63,570 nt of DNA from a virus: IMG/VR virus record IMGVR_UViG_3300031997_000009, positions 1 to 63,570 of that record. The stretch is one strand, 5' to 3'. The notes under the pieces were generated by a model, which worked only from the letters and a program-made list of their open reading frames with translations, was not told where the DNA came from and did not search any database. A program made the translations under genes and the position numbers. Shown one piece after another: positions 50,401 through 59,606 of this stretch (the stretch's first letter is position 1; every line of letters begins with the position of its first letter).

Positions 50401-51131
50401 TTGCGTCCGTACGTGTCGGGCGGAAGCAACTCGTCCGAATAAATCCGGAACTGCGGCTGCCCGTCGTTAATTTTAAAACAATAGGCGCTGTTTTCGTCGA
50501 AAACTACCCGGAAGATTCCGTTGTCATTGTAGACGAAAACCTCGTCATAATCGTCGTCGAACGCAGACCTGGACTGCGCAAGGACCGTGCTTTCGCCCAC
50601 TACGGGAACAGAGACGTAATCGCCAAACTCATTAGTCGTGTAAAGTAGCCGTGTTCCTGTGTGAACCAGGACCCGCTGCATGGCTTCATTGTAGTGAATT
50701 CCCCAGATACGCTCCTGCATGGAGTATTCGCCGTACGCCTGATCTCCGGAGATCGGAGAGGTGAAGCGTCCGGTGGAGTAATTTACGTCGTGAATCTGGT
50801 CGCGGAGCCCATCGGACCACACGATATAATTTCCGTCTTTTTGGTCCGGAGGATTGTAATCGTGAATAAACACTACGTTTCCGCTCTTCTCGGCCTTGCA
50901 CGGAATTTCCAGCACCGGCAGTTCGAGGTCTGATAATTTTCTACTCCCCGTCCGGCCGATGGCGTACTTGCCGATTCCGTACATATTGAAAAATTCGGCC
51001 ACCTCATTGGGCCCGAGCTCCTGCGCGGGAAAATCCGAATTCATGCCCCCGGCATAGCTGCCCTGGTTCTTCTTGATCAGCTCCATGCTCTGCAGCATGG
51101 TGCCGGGATAGGCGAGTCGGCGTTGTGCCAT
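47400..51131 (-). CDS. Tail nozzle / tubular-B-like protein, 1243 aa
   Basis: The N-terminus GSYAGGMNSDFPAQELGPNE followed by VAEFFNMY resembles the GG[ML]N...L..NE..N signature of podoviral nozzle proteins; the rest is predominantly beta-strand with repeated small domains. It lies next to an adaptor-like gene, as in T7- and P22-like phages. At 1243 aa it is longer than T7 gp12 (about 800). It would form the distal tail tube opening. Confidence 0.6.
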   Translation of the reverse strand: MAQRRLAYPGTMLQSMELIKKNQGSYAGGMNSDFPAQELGPNEVAEFFNMYGIGKYAIGRTGSRKLSDLELPVLEIPCKAEKSGNVVFIHDYNPPDQKDGNYIVWSDGLRDQIHDVNYSTGRFTSPISGDQAYGEYSMQERIWGIHYNEAMQRVLVHTGTRLLYTTNEFGDYVSVPVVGESTVLAQSRSAFDDDYDEVFVYNDNGIFRVVFDENSAYCFKINDGQPQFRIYSDELLPPDTYGRNRIYTAMRIIGPGCLHGNRTTAGVEVQQETAPVHSDSNGKDTSADTFASPVGIGAKSYERLFGGYFTPDVATLKTIDDAGFSITINETGPRDVIFDLTDIVIFEDAAAVIQESLRRIIPLANCSVGSGPLGTSRLIIDGGVENKNTISYAGSPTNGTDVSATLWLTYATGARVDDAIIDAPDPVYGFYPESQKTTHFGIYGSEDTIHKTLPDGTIVANNPDLLVWEKDVPVVKAFRVTHITSVNYETTNGEKGFSVDDVGSYVRSREGLVHRITKLIDLDGNTSKHEVEASAAFDSEFFNETEAIAIGAKKINTGYQILNTVTLDSASALGFNLLSQSDVGKILFLEDGSIRHVLAVAEDGESCTVHEDIEFGNVSAMEAIAWDPILLKDAPSPGDNKRVVIDKTAGATGAFDITRVSGPEFTSADIGCFIYIFMGKTPYRGKIVGASSDLANVTYSDPNLSPDGSGLTAIVARNVDWLIDGSSDPLKDSGMPSRFFNDTVTDDTLASRADSPSFVLQSRFRIPLPSSSIAAIGQNFMFVSKNGIAYSDMPAAREYVVGFYHPTYQADSGIDDIVTHLKSYPDRMIAFGKKSTWGTNISALTNIKTLDIGESIFTVPSFSLIDQHGLIHVGSIQGIGVGQSIMICHDGGVRVFDGSQYSAANLAENRVWKALRTLHTQIMSNYDPHGGYTIFGSNIVSSDAYNAVNMTEGVCYRLAILSSQGWLWSKWGGEAMVSPYPNTGGIRVSNAVDMPIQVMLDERTGKWHQINTFSGPAGSGLEETFTDKDDTEILCSVKGSRHFGSKQTDLLEHMESHGDINAPVTANVFGEGTISIDATGLVVTLDGSTFPADIGLGYQIAIDTDGAIENRRVLTRDSDTQLTLYSASTKKDRTGMGFIVIGPTFRIGFTVTTNIYVDNNRVYSAKTVDQPVDGDYVYDRKINSKMIQNEYVMSTSYFTFGDSEVIYVVRDTAGHTAMENRDTTETGQQRLYGEGLLWLTRGR

Positions 51132-51132
51132 A

Positions 51133-51822
51133 TCAGAACTTCTTTATCGGTGTTCCGTCCACTTTTCTCGTAACGTCGATGTGGGCGTGACTGCGCCAGA
51201 ACCGAGGGCAGTAATAGTCCTTGAACTCTTTGAGCTTGTCGCTGCGGCCGTAGTCGTTCTGCTCGATAAATGCCAGCGCGCCGCAGATCAGCATCTCCTC
51301 GCAGGTCTGGTCGAGCGTGAGCGGGATGGTGATGGCCGTGAGCTGCAGGGGCTCGAGGATGGCCTTGTACTTGTACACGTCCGTCGTGGCGCCGGGGTCG
51401 AAGGGGAGGATGATGCGTGCGGGTACGAGTTCGGTCGCGGGCCTGGGCGTGAACTTGTAGTTGGTCTTGCCGCCCTGCACCGTGGCCACATACGGGCGTA
51501 TGACCGTCCGGCGATTGTAGTCGCGGATCTGCTGCTGCTCCGAAAACAGCTCCAAAACCTTGAAGACCCGCAGCTCAACGTCGCCGGTCTCGGGATCGAG
51601 CTCGAGGCTGGTATTGGGAATCTCGTAATCCCTCTTCCCCGCCTCCGTGATCAGGAACGGGTAGTCGCCCGTCAGCGGATCCACGACCACGTTCTCGACC
51701 ACGGGCTTGGACAGGGCGAAATTCTGCGCGCGGTTAAGCATGGACAGGATGGACTTACTGCCTTCAGCGCTCCAACTCGGGGCCTTGAGTTTGATTTCAT
51801 CAACGACTGTGGCTGTGGACAC
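51133..51822 (-). CDS. Head-tail adaptor (tubular-A / gp4-like) protein, 229 aa
   Basis: The helical N-terminus (SILSMLNRAQNFALSK), a central FLITEAGKRDYEIP strand and a C-terminal helix are consistent with the adaptor that joins portal and nozzle in short-tailed phages. Size (about 200-230 aa) and place between coat and nozzle genes agree. Family assignment is moderate. Confidence 0.55.
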   Translation of the reverse strand: MSTATVVDEIKLKAPSWSAEGSKSILSMLNRAQNFALSKPVVENVVVDPLTGDYPFLITEAGKRDYEIPNTSLELDPETGDVELRVFKVLELFSEQQQIRDYNRRTVIRPYVATVQGGKTNYKFTPRPATELVPARIILPFDPGATTDVYKYKAILEPLQLTAITIPLTLDQTCEEMLICGALAFIEQNDYGRSDKLKEFKDYYCPRFWRSHAHIDVTRKVDGTPIKKF

Positions 51823-51846
51823 GCCATCCTCCCATGTTCGGGCCCG

Positions 51847-52695
51847 CTATTCCTTCTTCTCCGGTTCCGGTTTTTTTCCCTCTTTCACGGCAACGGGTTC
51901 GGCCTTGGGTATTTCAAGTCCGTTTGCGGCCGCGAGCTTGTAGTAGAGGTTGTTGATGTCCGACAACACCACTTCTTTGTAATACTGGCTGCTCTGCCAG
52001 AACTTGCCCTTGTCGTGCTTGAGCTTTTCCACCAGGGTCCGGTACTGCTCGTGGATGGCGCGCTCGGCCTCGATTCGGCATTCCTCAATCGTGAGCTTTT
52101 TCACGGGCTCGGGCACCGGCGCCTGTCCGGCTATGACCTGCTCCAGGACCTCCTTGCTGCCGAAAACCGACTGTTTCGGGTCCAGGGGCTTCTCCTTCAT
52201 CATCCCCTTGGCGTCGTTCTCATGTCCGACCTGGACGGTCTGCCCGTAGACGCCGATGACGCGGGTGCGGGGCGGGGCCTTGAAACCGCGCTCATCGGCC
52301 AGGGTGCGGATCTGGACCTGGATGGTCGCGGCATTGACGGTGCCAGTGGGGGTGATGAGGCCGGCGATGACGTAGTGGCTGGTGTAGAAGTTCGAGGCCA
52401 GTATCTCCCTGTTCCTGGGCGTGTCCGGGCAATAGCCTACGGGTACGTTGAACTCGTCGGGATCGAAAAACAACTCGTCCCGCTGTATGACGGCCTTGTA
52501 CGTGGCTCCGGTTTCGACGTTGCCCCTGATCACGAAGTCCATGAGCTCGAAGCCGAAGTAGAACGTGCGAAATTTATGCACCTTTTTCCAGCGCAAAATG
52601 AAGACATTGTACCCGTTCTCGAGCATGAGATTGATCTTGCGTTCAATGGTAAGGCCCTTCTGGCCCGCTATTGAGATTGCTGCTTGGTTCTGCAT
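51847..52695 (-). CDS. Putative virion protein, 282 aa
   Basis: A strand-rich N-terminal half (FYFGFELMDFVIRGN) is followed by a helical, Lys/Glu-rich C-terminal half with a Pro-rich tail. It is the first gene after the terminator that follows the coat gene. No named family; by position a head or connector component. Confidence 0.5.
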   Translation of the reverse strand: MQNQAAISIAGQKGLTIERKINLMLENGYNVFILRWKKVHKFRTFYFGFELMDFVIRGNVETGATYKAVIQRDELFFDPDEFNVPVGYCPDTPRNREILASNFYTSHYVIAGLITPTGTVNAATIQVQIRTLADERGFKAPPRTRVIGVYGQTVQVGHENDAKGMMKEKPLDPKQSVFGSKEVLEQVIAGQAPVPEPVKKLTIEECRIEAERAIHEQYRTLVEKLKHDKGKFWQSSQYYKEVVLSDINNLYYKLAAANGLEIPKAEPVAVKEGKKPEPEKKE

Positions 52696-52720
52696 TTGAT
52701 CCTCTTGGTTAAATTGTTAC

Positions 52721-52754
52721 TAAAAAGGCAGGCAATTTTTTATAGCCGCCTGCC
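52721..52754 (-). terminator. Rho-independent terminator after the coat gene
   Basis: On the minus strand GGCAGGC and GCCTGCC form a perfect 7-bp stem around a 14-base A/T-rich loop, followed by TTTTT. It lies between the coat gene and the connector/tail genes, so it probably lets coat protein be made in excess over tail proteins. Confidence 0.85.
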
Positions 52755-52777
52755 AGGGCGTTTCCCGTGGGCGTCGG

Positions 52778-54142
52778 TTAGGACACGGTCACGAGCGTGG
52801 GCTGGGCCATGATCACGAGACAGGTGCCGCGATTGTAGTTCGTGGCATCGTCACTCGCGGTTCCGCTCGAGGGATCGACGTTGTACTGCACGAGCTGGAT
52901 GCCCGCGCATTGATACGCGCCCTTGCCCTTGATCATCTCGTAATCGTAGGCTTCGGTTGCGTACTTCAGCGGCTGCACGATCCATTCCACGAGCCCGCCT
53001 TTCGCGTACACGCAGCCGCAGTCGAAGACGCGGTTGCTTGAGGCGTTGTAGGGCGCGCGGTTGCGGCCGTCGTTGTTGCCGGGCTGCAGGAAGCCGGGCG
53101 TGAGAGTGGCGGCGCCGAGGCTGCCGCCGACCGTGAGCGTGGCATAGCGCGTGTCTTCGACCAGAAGCAGGTGACGTACGCGGCAGTAGGCGCCGGGGAT
53201 CATCTGCTCGATCTTCTGCAGCGCGCTGACCTCTTTCCAGATCCAGCCGATATTGCGGCCACCCGTGGTCGCGGGATCGCCGGCGGGATTCAGGAGTTTG
53301 ATCATCTGCGTGCTCGGGATCGTTAAAACGAGCGTGGCCTGCCCGCCGATCATGATCGGTTCGAGCTTGAGATTTTCGACACAGTGATAGTCAAGGGCGA
53401 GGAGGCTCTCGATTGTCAGGATCGCGCGTTCGGGGTTGGCGAAGCCGTTGGTGGCGTTCCCGAGTACGCGATAGATGTCGTCGATCTGGCCGCCGCTGTT
53501 GTCGGACACGGCGTTGCTGTGGGGATAGGCCGCGGACGTGGCCTCGGTTTCCGCAAGCGTGTCATACACCGGCATCCCGCCCAAAGCCGTGTTCGGTACG
53601 AAGATGTTGGAGTTGAACTTGTGCTTGAGGCTGATCGGGGCTTCCGTCAGCTCGGCCGCGACCGTGAGCATGGACGCTTCACGGATGCGCTTGCCCCGGA
53701 GTTCCGCGATGTAGTCGATCATGAGCGGGCCGATCTGGCCGTACAGGTCGTACGCCGACACGTCGTTGGCGTTGACGCCGTACTGCTCGGTGGCGACTGC
53801 TTTGCGGATGAGGTTGTAGTACACGGTCATGTGACGGAGAACCAGCGACTCTTCCTGTCCGATGAGGACACTGTTGCCGTAGGTCGCTGGGCCGGACAGG
53901 CGCATGACCAGGGGCAGGGTGATGGAATGCGCACCCGTGACCGACTTCTCGAGCTTGAGGAAGATGGCTTCGGGTACGTTCGCGCCCTTTTCGGAATAGT
54001 CGATGACCGCGGAGAGTTTCTCGAACACGTCGTTCAAGATGGACTCCGTGCGGAGTTTGGTATTGTAGGCTTTGATCTGGAGCGCAGCGGCCCCCATCGC
54101 GACGATACTGGTGGGGGTTGCTGGAGTGACTTGAGTTGCCAT
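52778..54142 (-). CDS. Major capsid protein (N4-gp56-like), 454 aa
   Basis: The block ITLPLVMRLSGPATYGNSVL followed by IGQEESLVLRHMTVYYNLIR resembles the LPL..RLSG..V.GN..L.G.EE..L pattern of the N4-gp56/DUF4043 coat family (HK97 fold). Size and position after a scaffold-like gene and before a strong terminator fit a major coat protein. The start at 54142 follows AAGGAAACGTCCC. Confidence 0.72.
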   Translation of the reverse strand: MATQVTPATPTSIVAMGAAALQIKAYNTKLRTESILNDVFEKLSAVIDYSEKGANVPEAIFLKLEKSVTGAHSITLPLVMRLSGPATYGNSVLIGQEESLVLRHMTVYYNLIRKAVATEQYGVNANDVSAYDLYGQIGPLMIDYIAELRGKRIREASMLTVAAELTEAPISLKHKFNSNIFVPNTALGGMPVYDTLAETEATSAAYPHSNAVSDNSGGQIDDIYRVLGNATNGFANPERAILTIESLLALDYHCVENLKLEPIMIGGQATLVLTIPSTQMIKLLNPAGDPATTGGRNIGWIWKEVSALQKIEQMIPGAYCRVRHLLLVEDTRYATLTVGGSLGAATLTPGFLQPGNNDGRNRAPYNASSNRVFDCGCVYAKGGLVEWIVQPLKYATEAYDYEMIKGKGAYQCAGIQLVQYNVDPSSGTASDDATNYNRGTCLVIMAQPTLVTVS

Positions 54143-54166
54143 GGGACGTTTCCTTAGTTTAGATGG

Positions 54167-55594
54167 TTAGATACCATTTAAACGCAAGGCTCCCTGCCCT
54201 ATCGAAGTCATAATCGCATCCACCATCCTCGCCTTTGACGGATTCCGTTTCAACTCTTCCCTTGGAGTGTCGAGAAGATCGGCAATCTGTTGCGGTGTCA
54301 TATCAGAAAGGCCGAGGGGCTGGCCCCCGGCACCCGTGGGGATGTCGGTGGCGACAGACTTGGCCCGTCTTTCGGCTTCGGCAATGGCGGCCGCGCGCGG
54401 ATTGGGCGGGGCCGGTGGAGCGGGTCTGGGTTCGACAGCGGGAGCGGTGACGGGCTCTAAGCCCGCCTGTTCCTGCGCCTTCAGGTATCGGTATGTTTCT
54501 TCCAGGGTGAATGGAACGGGTTTACCCGAAACCGGATCGCGCTTTGAGAGTCCGTTTCTGGTCTCGACAAGGTGGAGCAGAAGATAGAATTTGCCCAACT
54601 CTTCCGGCGGCCTTATGCCCATTTTGTCCGTTTCCGCCTTTAACGTCTTGCCCTTCTCGCTGTTCTGGTCCAGGTAGACGTCCATCACGGCCATGTTCGA
54701 TCCCAGGCTGCCGTCGGTTCCGGCAATCACGCCCAGGTCGTCGAGGAAGGAGCGGTACTCCTGATCGATGACGTCCACGGGCCTGTTCATCCTGAATTCG
54801 TCATGGCGGGTGACAAAGGCGTTTGCTTCCACATACCGACCCTTGAGCTCGCGTTCACGGAAACGGGACTCTTCCTGTTCCTTTTCGCGCTTTGTTCGCT
54901 CCTGGCGGTCGTGGTCGCGTTCGGCCCGGTCTTCCGCAACCTGTTTCTGCAACTGATAGATAAGGTCTTTCTGTGCCATCTGCTGTTCGCCCAGCTTTCT
55001 CAGGTAGTCGGGGTCGAACGGGTCCAGCACTTCTTCGGCCTTCTCCCTCAGTTCGTCGGTCTTTGCGGGTGCGGGCTTTACGGGTGCGGGTGCTGCCGCA
55101 GGCGCGGGAACGGGAGCCTGAAGTTGTGTCTTCAGCTTCTCGATCTCCGCCCGGTTCGCGGCGTCACGCTCGCGCAACTCCTTCATCGAGGTCTTGGCGC
55201 TGCGGATGAAGGTCTCCTTCTCCCTTATCGCCTTCAGGGCCTCGTTTCGGGACTTGTAAATGAGATTGGTTCCGTCGTCGAATTCGACAACAAACTTGCC
55301 ATCGTCCGTGGGGACGGGCACTTCCTTCTTTTCCGACTCGGGGGTCTTGGGCACGGGCTCCGCCCCAGGCGTCGGAGGCTTGACCTCCGGTGCCGGCGCG
55401 GCGGCGGGTGCGGCCGGTTCGGGTTTTTCCAGCTTGAGACGGCCTGCGAGATAGTCGGTCGCGAATTCGCCATCGGTTTCGAGTTTTCGCACGAATTCGG
55501 CTTCCGTCATCTCCTCTACGGTCTCTGTCGGCGCCGTGGCTTCCGCCACCGCGGTTTCGGGCTGCCCTTCGGGTTCGGGCTTTAAGATTTCCAT
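54167..55594 (-). CDS. Putative capsid scaffolding protein, 475 aa
   Basis: An acidic Pro/Glu/Ala-rich N-terminus is followed by long charged coiled coil (about 120-260) and a small C-terminal domain (LSDMTPQQIADLLDTP). Composition and location just upstream of the coat gene are typical of phage scaffolds. The ATG at 55594 follows AAGGAGCAATAGA. Confidence 0.65.
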   Translation of the reverse strand: MEILKPEPEGQPETAVAEATAPTETVEEMTEAEFVRKLETDGEFATDYLAGRLKLEKPEPAAPAAAPAPEVKPPTPGAEPVPKTPESEKKEVPVPTDDGKFVVEFDDGTNLIYKSRNEALKAIREKETFIRSAKTSMKELRERDAANRAEIEKLKTQLQAPVPAPAAAPAPVKPAPAKTDELREKAEEVLDPFDPDYLRKLGEQQMAQKDLIYQLQKQVAEDRAERDHDRQERTKREKEQEESRFRERELKGRYVEANAFVTRHDEFRMNRPVDVIDQEYRSFLDDLGVIAGTDGSLGSNMAVMDVYLDQNSEKGKTLKAETDKMGIRPPEELGKFYLLLHLVETRNGLSKRDPVSGKPVPFTLEETYRYLKAQEQAGLEPVTAPAVEPRPAPPAPPNPRAAAIAEAERRAKSVATDIPTGAGGQPLGLSDMTPQQIADLLDTPREELKRNPSKARMVDAIMTSIGQGALRLNGI

Positions 55595-55669
55595 TCTATT
55601 GCTCCTTTTTCCTTTTGCGGGTGTATCCGCTTCGGGTTTATTTTTTTTGCAGGAGTGCGGTTGTGCCGC

Positions 55670-57301
55670 TTAAACCTGCGCTTCTTCCGGTACGGGTTCG
55701 GCTACGGGTTCGGCGGCCGCGGGCATACCCGCGCGCATTTCTTCCGATCCCGTGTCCGCAATCATGTTTTCAAAAGCCGAAATCAGATCCCGGGCATCGG
55801 CGGCCATGTCCTTGTACGACGCCGCGAGCGCAGTGTCGTTCATGCTCTTGACAGCCTCGGACCTCTTCGCCTCCACGTCCTTGGCGAACTGCTTGAGCTC
55901 GTCAAGGTATGTCTGCGGGTCTTCGGCGCCTGCGCCGGACAGGGCCTCGTTCAAATTCGAGAAGAGGGTATTGCCCTGCTTCACGAGTTCGAGATCGACG
56001 CCTTCGACTTTTGCATAAGATTCAAAAGGCCCTTTCATGGTGGCCTCACCTTCCGCCGGCTCCGGGGGGCCTCCCCCGGGCTCGGCCATTTCTGTGGTAG
56101 TGTCTGCGACTTCTCCTCCGGCCTGAAAGCCCGCGCCCGAAGCGAAGCCGACATTGGGCTTGTCGCTGTATTGGAGCGAGAGCTTGTTCCTCTCATCCGC
56201 TGAACCCACTGGCGGGTTCTTGTCTCCGGTCTGACTGATGATGCGGCTGAACCGCTGCGTCTCCGCGTCGTTCGGCGTGGCGCTTACGAGCTTTCCGTCC
56301 CTGATGCTGACGTCGTAGACGGCGGCGATGTCGCCTGGCTTGGAGACGCCAAGCTCTTTCTGTATCTGGGCCGAGGTCATGGTCTTCTTCGTGAGTCCGG
56401 CTTCTCCGCCTGTCGCGAGTCCGTCCTTTTTCTCCGAAGGCTGGCCGCCCTTGGCAAGTCCCGGCTTTGACGGAGCCCCGCTGTCCTTGGCAAAACGCTC
56501 GTCGGGTTTGTGCAGGAGCTCCTGATCGGGCTTGGGGTCGTCGGTACGGGACGGCAGCTTCGCGCCCTCGTAACCGCCTTCGACTTCTCCGCCGTGGAAT
56601 TTTTGGGTCTCGTCCTTGATCTTTATTTTCTTTTCCTTCGCGAGGTCGTCGCCCTTGGGCTTGCCCTCCCCCGTCGTCCCGGCCATGCGCGTCACGCGAA
56701 CGGTTGCTGGCTTGAGGCCGGAGAGGGGGGAACCTTCGGGCGGCGTCGTGAGGCCGCCCAAGGCAAAGCCCATCTTCTTTCTCAGGATCGGATCAATCTG
56801 CCACAGGCTTGTTGCGGGGGAGATGTCGGGGTCTCCGGGCTCGGGAATGAGGTCGGGCTTTCCCTCTTCTCCGCCGGTGACGGTTGTTGCGGGCGTGGGA
56901 GCCTCCTCGTATGTGGGCTTCATAATTCCGGAGATGTCCTCTCCGGTGTCCGCGTTCATGATCCTGTCCACGTCGCCTGCGTCCCCGTAGACGACGACGA
57001 TGTTGGCTTTAGCCAAAGACGGATATTTTTCGTTCTTCCTGAGCGTGTCCGCGAGATCGGTTTTCCCCATCCTCTCGAGCGTGTCCGTCCACTTTTCGAG
57101 CGTGGTCTTGATATTATCGGCCATGCCCGTGGGCTTGTTGTACTCCACGTCTTCTTCGGGCTCGGGCGCGATTTTACTTCCGGGCTTACGGGCTTGGATG
57201 CGCGCGGTTTCGGCATACAACATCGGCGTGCTTCCGCCCTCGGCCTTGCCCTTGCGCGTGACCTTGATTTTGCTTTCGCCCTTTTTCTCGGTCTCTGCCA
57301 T
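55670..57301 (-). CDS. Low-complexity virion-assembly protein, 543 aa
   Basis: The product is rich in Gly, Pro, Lys and Glu with several GG[LFVE]-type loops (FALGGL, GFASGAGFQAGGE) and a helical C-terminal third. The ATG at 57301 follows GGGAAGGAGAATAT. It lies between portal and scaffold genes; a head-assembly role is inferred from position. No family recognised. Confidence 0.5.
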   Translation of the reverse strand: MAETEKKGESKIKVTRKGKAEGGSTPMLYAETARIQARKPGSKIAPEPEEDVEYNKPTGMADNIKTTLEKWTDTLERMGKTDLADTLRKNEKYPSLAKANIVVVYGDAGDVDRIMNADTGEDISGIMKPTYEEAPTPATTVTGGEEGKPDLIPEPGDPDISPATSLWQIDPILRKKMGFALGGLTTPPEGSPLSGLKPATVRVTRMAGTTGEGKPKGDDLAKEKKIKIKDETQKFHGGEVEGGYEGAKLPSRTDDPKPDQELLHKPDERFAKDSGAPSKPGLAKGGQPSEKKDGLATGGEAGLTKKTMTSAQIQKELGVSKPGDIAAVYDVSIRDGKLVSATPNDAETQRFSRIISQTGDKNPPVGSADERNKLSLQYSDKPNVGFASGAGFQAGGEVADTTTEMAEPGGGPPEPAEGEATMKGPFESYAKVEGVDLELVKQGNTLFSNLNEALSGAGAEDPQTYLDELKQFAKDVEAKRSEAVKSMNDTALAASYKDMAADARDLISAFENMIADTGSEEMRAGMPAAAEPVAEPVPEEAQV

Positions 57302-57329
57302 ATTCTCTCCTTCCCGCTCTTTGCGGTGG

Positions 57330-59606
57330 TTAGGTTTCGACTCCGGTGACGGCGATGTCGGGTTTGAATGTTTTTATTTTTGCGTCCTGTACGATGTCAA
57401 TCACGCCGCCCTGCTTGAAGCCCATGCTTTTCTCCGGCGGCACGGGCTCGGTTTCGGCTGCCGCAAACGCGTCTATGGGTCCGGCCGCGCCGGCTCCTGG
57501 AGCGGGAGCGACCGCGGGAACGCCGGGTTCTGCGCCAGGGCCGGGGAATGCGCCGGGAAGCGGAGGCGCTGCCTGCGCCGGCGCCTGATCGAGCTGGGCC
57601 TGCATTTGCTTGTTCGCGAGCCTGAGCTTGAGCGTGTTGGCCTTCAGGGTCTCCTTGGCCATCGTCTGTTCGAGCTCGCGCATCTCGTCGAGGTCGGCGT
57701 GCTGCTTGGACGTGAAGGTGTCGAGGCTGTCCACGAGCGCGGCCGTGAAGACCTGACGGGTGCCGATGTATTCCGGAGGTATGACGCGCAGGAGTTCGGT
57801 CGCGACGGCCCTGGTGATGAGCCTGTTGGTGGACGAAGACGGCGACTCGCTGATGACGACCTTGTGCCGGGGCAGATTGGCGAAATCATTTTCGACTTTT
57901 TCAACGGGCTCGCCGCTGTCGTCGTCCTCGAACCACCTGCGGTTGACAACGACGGTCTGCCAGTCGGTTTCGCTCGAACCGCCCACGCCCTTGCGGACGT
58001 TGGCGACGAGGAAGCGGCGTTCGATGCCGCCGATGGTGTACTGTATCTTCGCCTGCTCCATGTAGGCTTCGGCCTTTTCGTTCTCGTGCCTCTTGAGATC
58101 GGCGAAAAGAGTGTAGGACTGCTGCTCGGCCACGCGCGCCTTCTGCGCGAACAGGTAGCCGCTCTCTCCGCTCTTTTCCGAGCGGGCGTCGAAAACGGCC
58201 GGGGCCTTGCTGATTCTGTCGGCATAATCCCACATCCTCTGCAGCTGGTCGCGGACGTCCTGGGGAAAGATGGCCTTGGACACCGGCTGCGGCGCGAGGC
58301 CGCGCTGAAGCGCGCCTGGCGCGGTTTCAAAGGTCTGCCGTGGCTGGTTGCGCTTGAGCTTGTATTCGGCGATCTTGTCCTCGTCCTCGCCGAAGAGCAG
58401 GGGGTCGATGAGCTGGGATCCGCAGGCCTCGGTCTCGATGAGGTTGGTGATGAGTTCTTCGCGGTAGTTGATTTTGTACTGGATGTCGGCGAGGAGATCG
58501 ACGATGCCGCGGCATTTGCCGTTGATGCGGCTCGCGCTCCAGGGGAAGAGGGGCAGGCGGCCAATCTGTACTTCGCACGGCTTCTTCTCCAGGGGTTCGT
58601 TGATGTCGAGCTGTCGGCAGACGGTCGTGACCATGCACACGCGCCTCTTCTCCGTCCGTTTCTTGACGCGCCCGGGCTCCCAGGAGGGGTTATTCTTGTT
58701 CAGGAACGCGAGCTTGGCCGCGTAGTCGGTGCCGACGGGCAGGTCGATGCCGGTCATTTCGTCGTATTCGATGATGACGTCTTCCGTGACCATCTCGAAC
58801 TTGCGGATAATGCGATAGTAGTTAAAGGCAGCCTGCGTCTCGCTCATCTCGAAGAGCGGCGTGACGGAGCTGTCGATGAGGGCGTCGAAAAATTCGCCCT
58901 GCGTCTTCGTCCTCTCGACGTCGCGCTCGACGAAGTTCAGGGTCTTGGCCTTTTCGGGCCACATATCCATGATTTGCGAACCCGTCAGGTACGAGACCAC
59001 CCACGCCATCTGGCAGTCTTTGGCGCTCAACGTCTTCCATCTCGGGTCGTAGGCGACGTAGCCGGGAAGATGGGTGCGGAAGCCGATGTTTCCGAGCGGG
59101 TGATAGCGCCTGTCGATGTACATTTCCTCGTCGCCGCGGTAGATGTTTCCGGCGAGCACGAGCTGGTTGTACGCGGGCTCCCAATCCATCATCTCCTTGT
59201 CCGAGAGATACATGGACTTGAGGACGTTGGTGAGGATGGATTCGGCGCCTTCGACGGGCACGAAGTCGGAGTCGAATTGGTTTTTGAGTATGTTGCCGGT
59301 GAGGCTATCGACTTTCTGCGTGGTGATGTTGAAGGTCGCGAGGTCGCGGCCTTCGAGTTGCGCCTGGGCCTTGTCGTCTTCGGTGTACTGGCCCAGGTCA
59401 AGGCCGGCGTACATCTGCCAGTTGCGCTTGCAGCGCAGGCGGTCCTGGCTCTCGAATGCGATGACGCGGTCGAATTCCTGCTCGATGCGGTTGACGTCCG
59501 AGAGTATGCCCTGCGTGCTCGCGTCCGGAACCTGATCCGTGTTCGACGCGATCTGCACCCCTGGAGAAGAGCTGGCGATATCGTCGTTGGGGTTGAGTCT
59601 TTCCAT
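57330..59606 (-). CDS. Portal protein (P22-type), 758 aa
   Basis: Blocks such as RNWQMYAGLDLGQYTEDDKA, FNITTQKVDSLTGNILKNQ and ADIQYKINYREELITNLIE match the P22-like portal family (about 700-760 aa). Twelve copies would form the DNA-entry vertex and contact the terminase and the adaptor. The C-terminus is Pro/Ala/Gly-rich. The ATG at 59606 overlaps the previous stop and follows GGGAGCGTAA. Confidence 0.85.
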   Translation of the reverse strand: MERLNPNDDIASSSPGVQIASNTDQVPDASTQGILSDVNRIEQEFDRVIAFESQDRLRCKRNWQMYAGLDLGQYTEDDKAQAQLEGRDLATFNITTQKVDSLTGNILKNQFDSDFVPVEGAESILTNVLKSMYLSDKEMMDWEPAYNQLVLAGNIYRGDEEMYIDRRYHPLGNIGFRTHLPGYVAYDPRWKTLSAKDCQMAWVVSYLTGSQIMDMWPEKAKTLNFVERDVERTKTQGEFFDALIDSSVTPLFEMSETQAAFNYYRIIRKFEMVTEDVIIEYDEMTGIDLPVGTDYAAKLAFLNKNNPSWEPGRVKKRTEKRRVCMVTTVCRQLDINEPLEKKPCEVQIGRLPLFPWSASRINGKCRGIVDLLADIQYKINYREELITNLIETEACGSQLIDPLLFGEDEDKIAEYKLKRNQPRQTFETAPGALQRGLAPQPVSKAIFPQDVRDQLQRMWDYADRISKAPAVFDARSEKSGESGYLFAQKARVAEQQSYTLFADLKRHENEKAEAYMEQAKIQYTIGGIERRFLVANVRKGVGGSSETDWQTVVVNRRWFEDDDSGEPVEKVENDFANLPRHKVVISESPSSSTNRLITRAVATELLRVIPPEYIGTRQVFTAALVDSLDTFTSKQHADLDEMRELEQTMAKETLKANTLKLRLANKQMQAQLDQAPAQAAPPLPGAFPGPGAEPGVPAVAPAPGAGAAGPIDAFAAAETEPVPPEKSMGFKQGGVIDIVQDAKIKTFKPDIAVTGVET

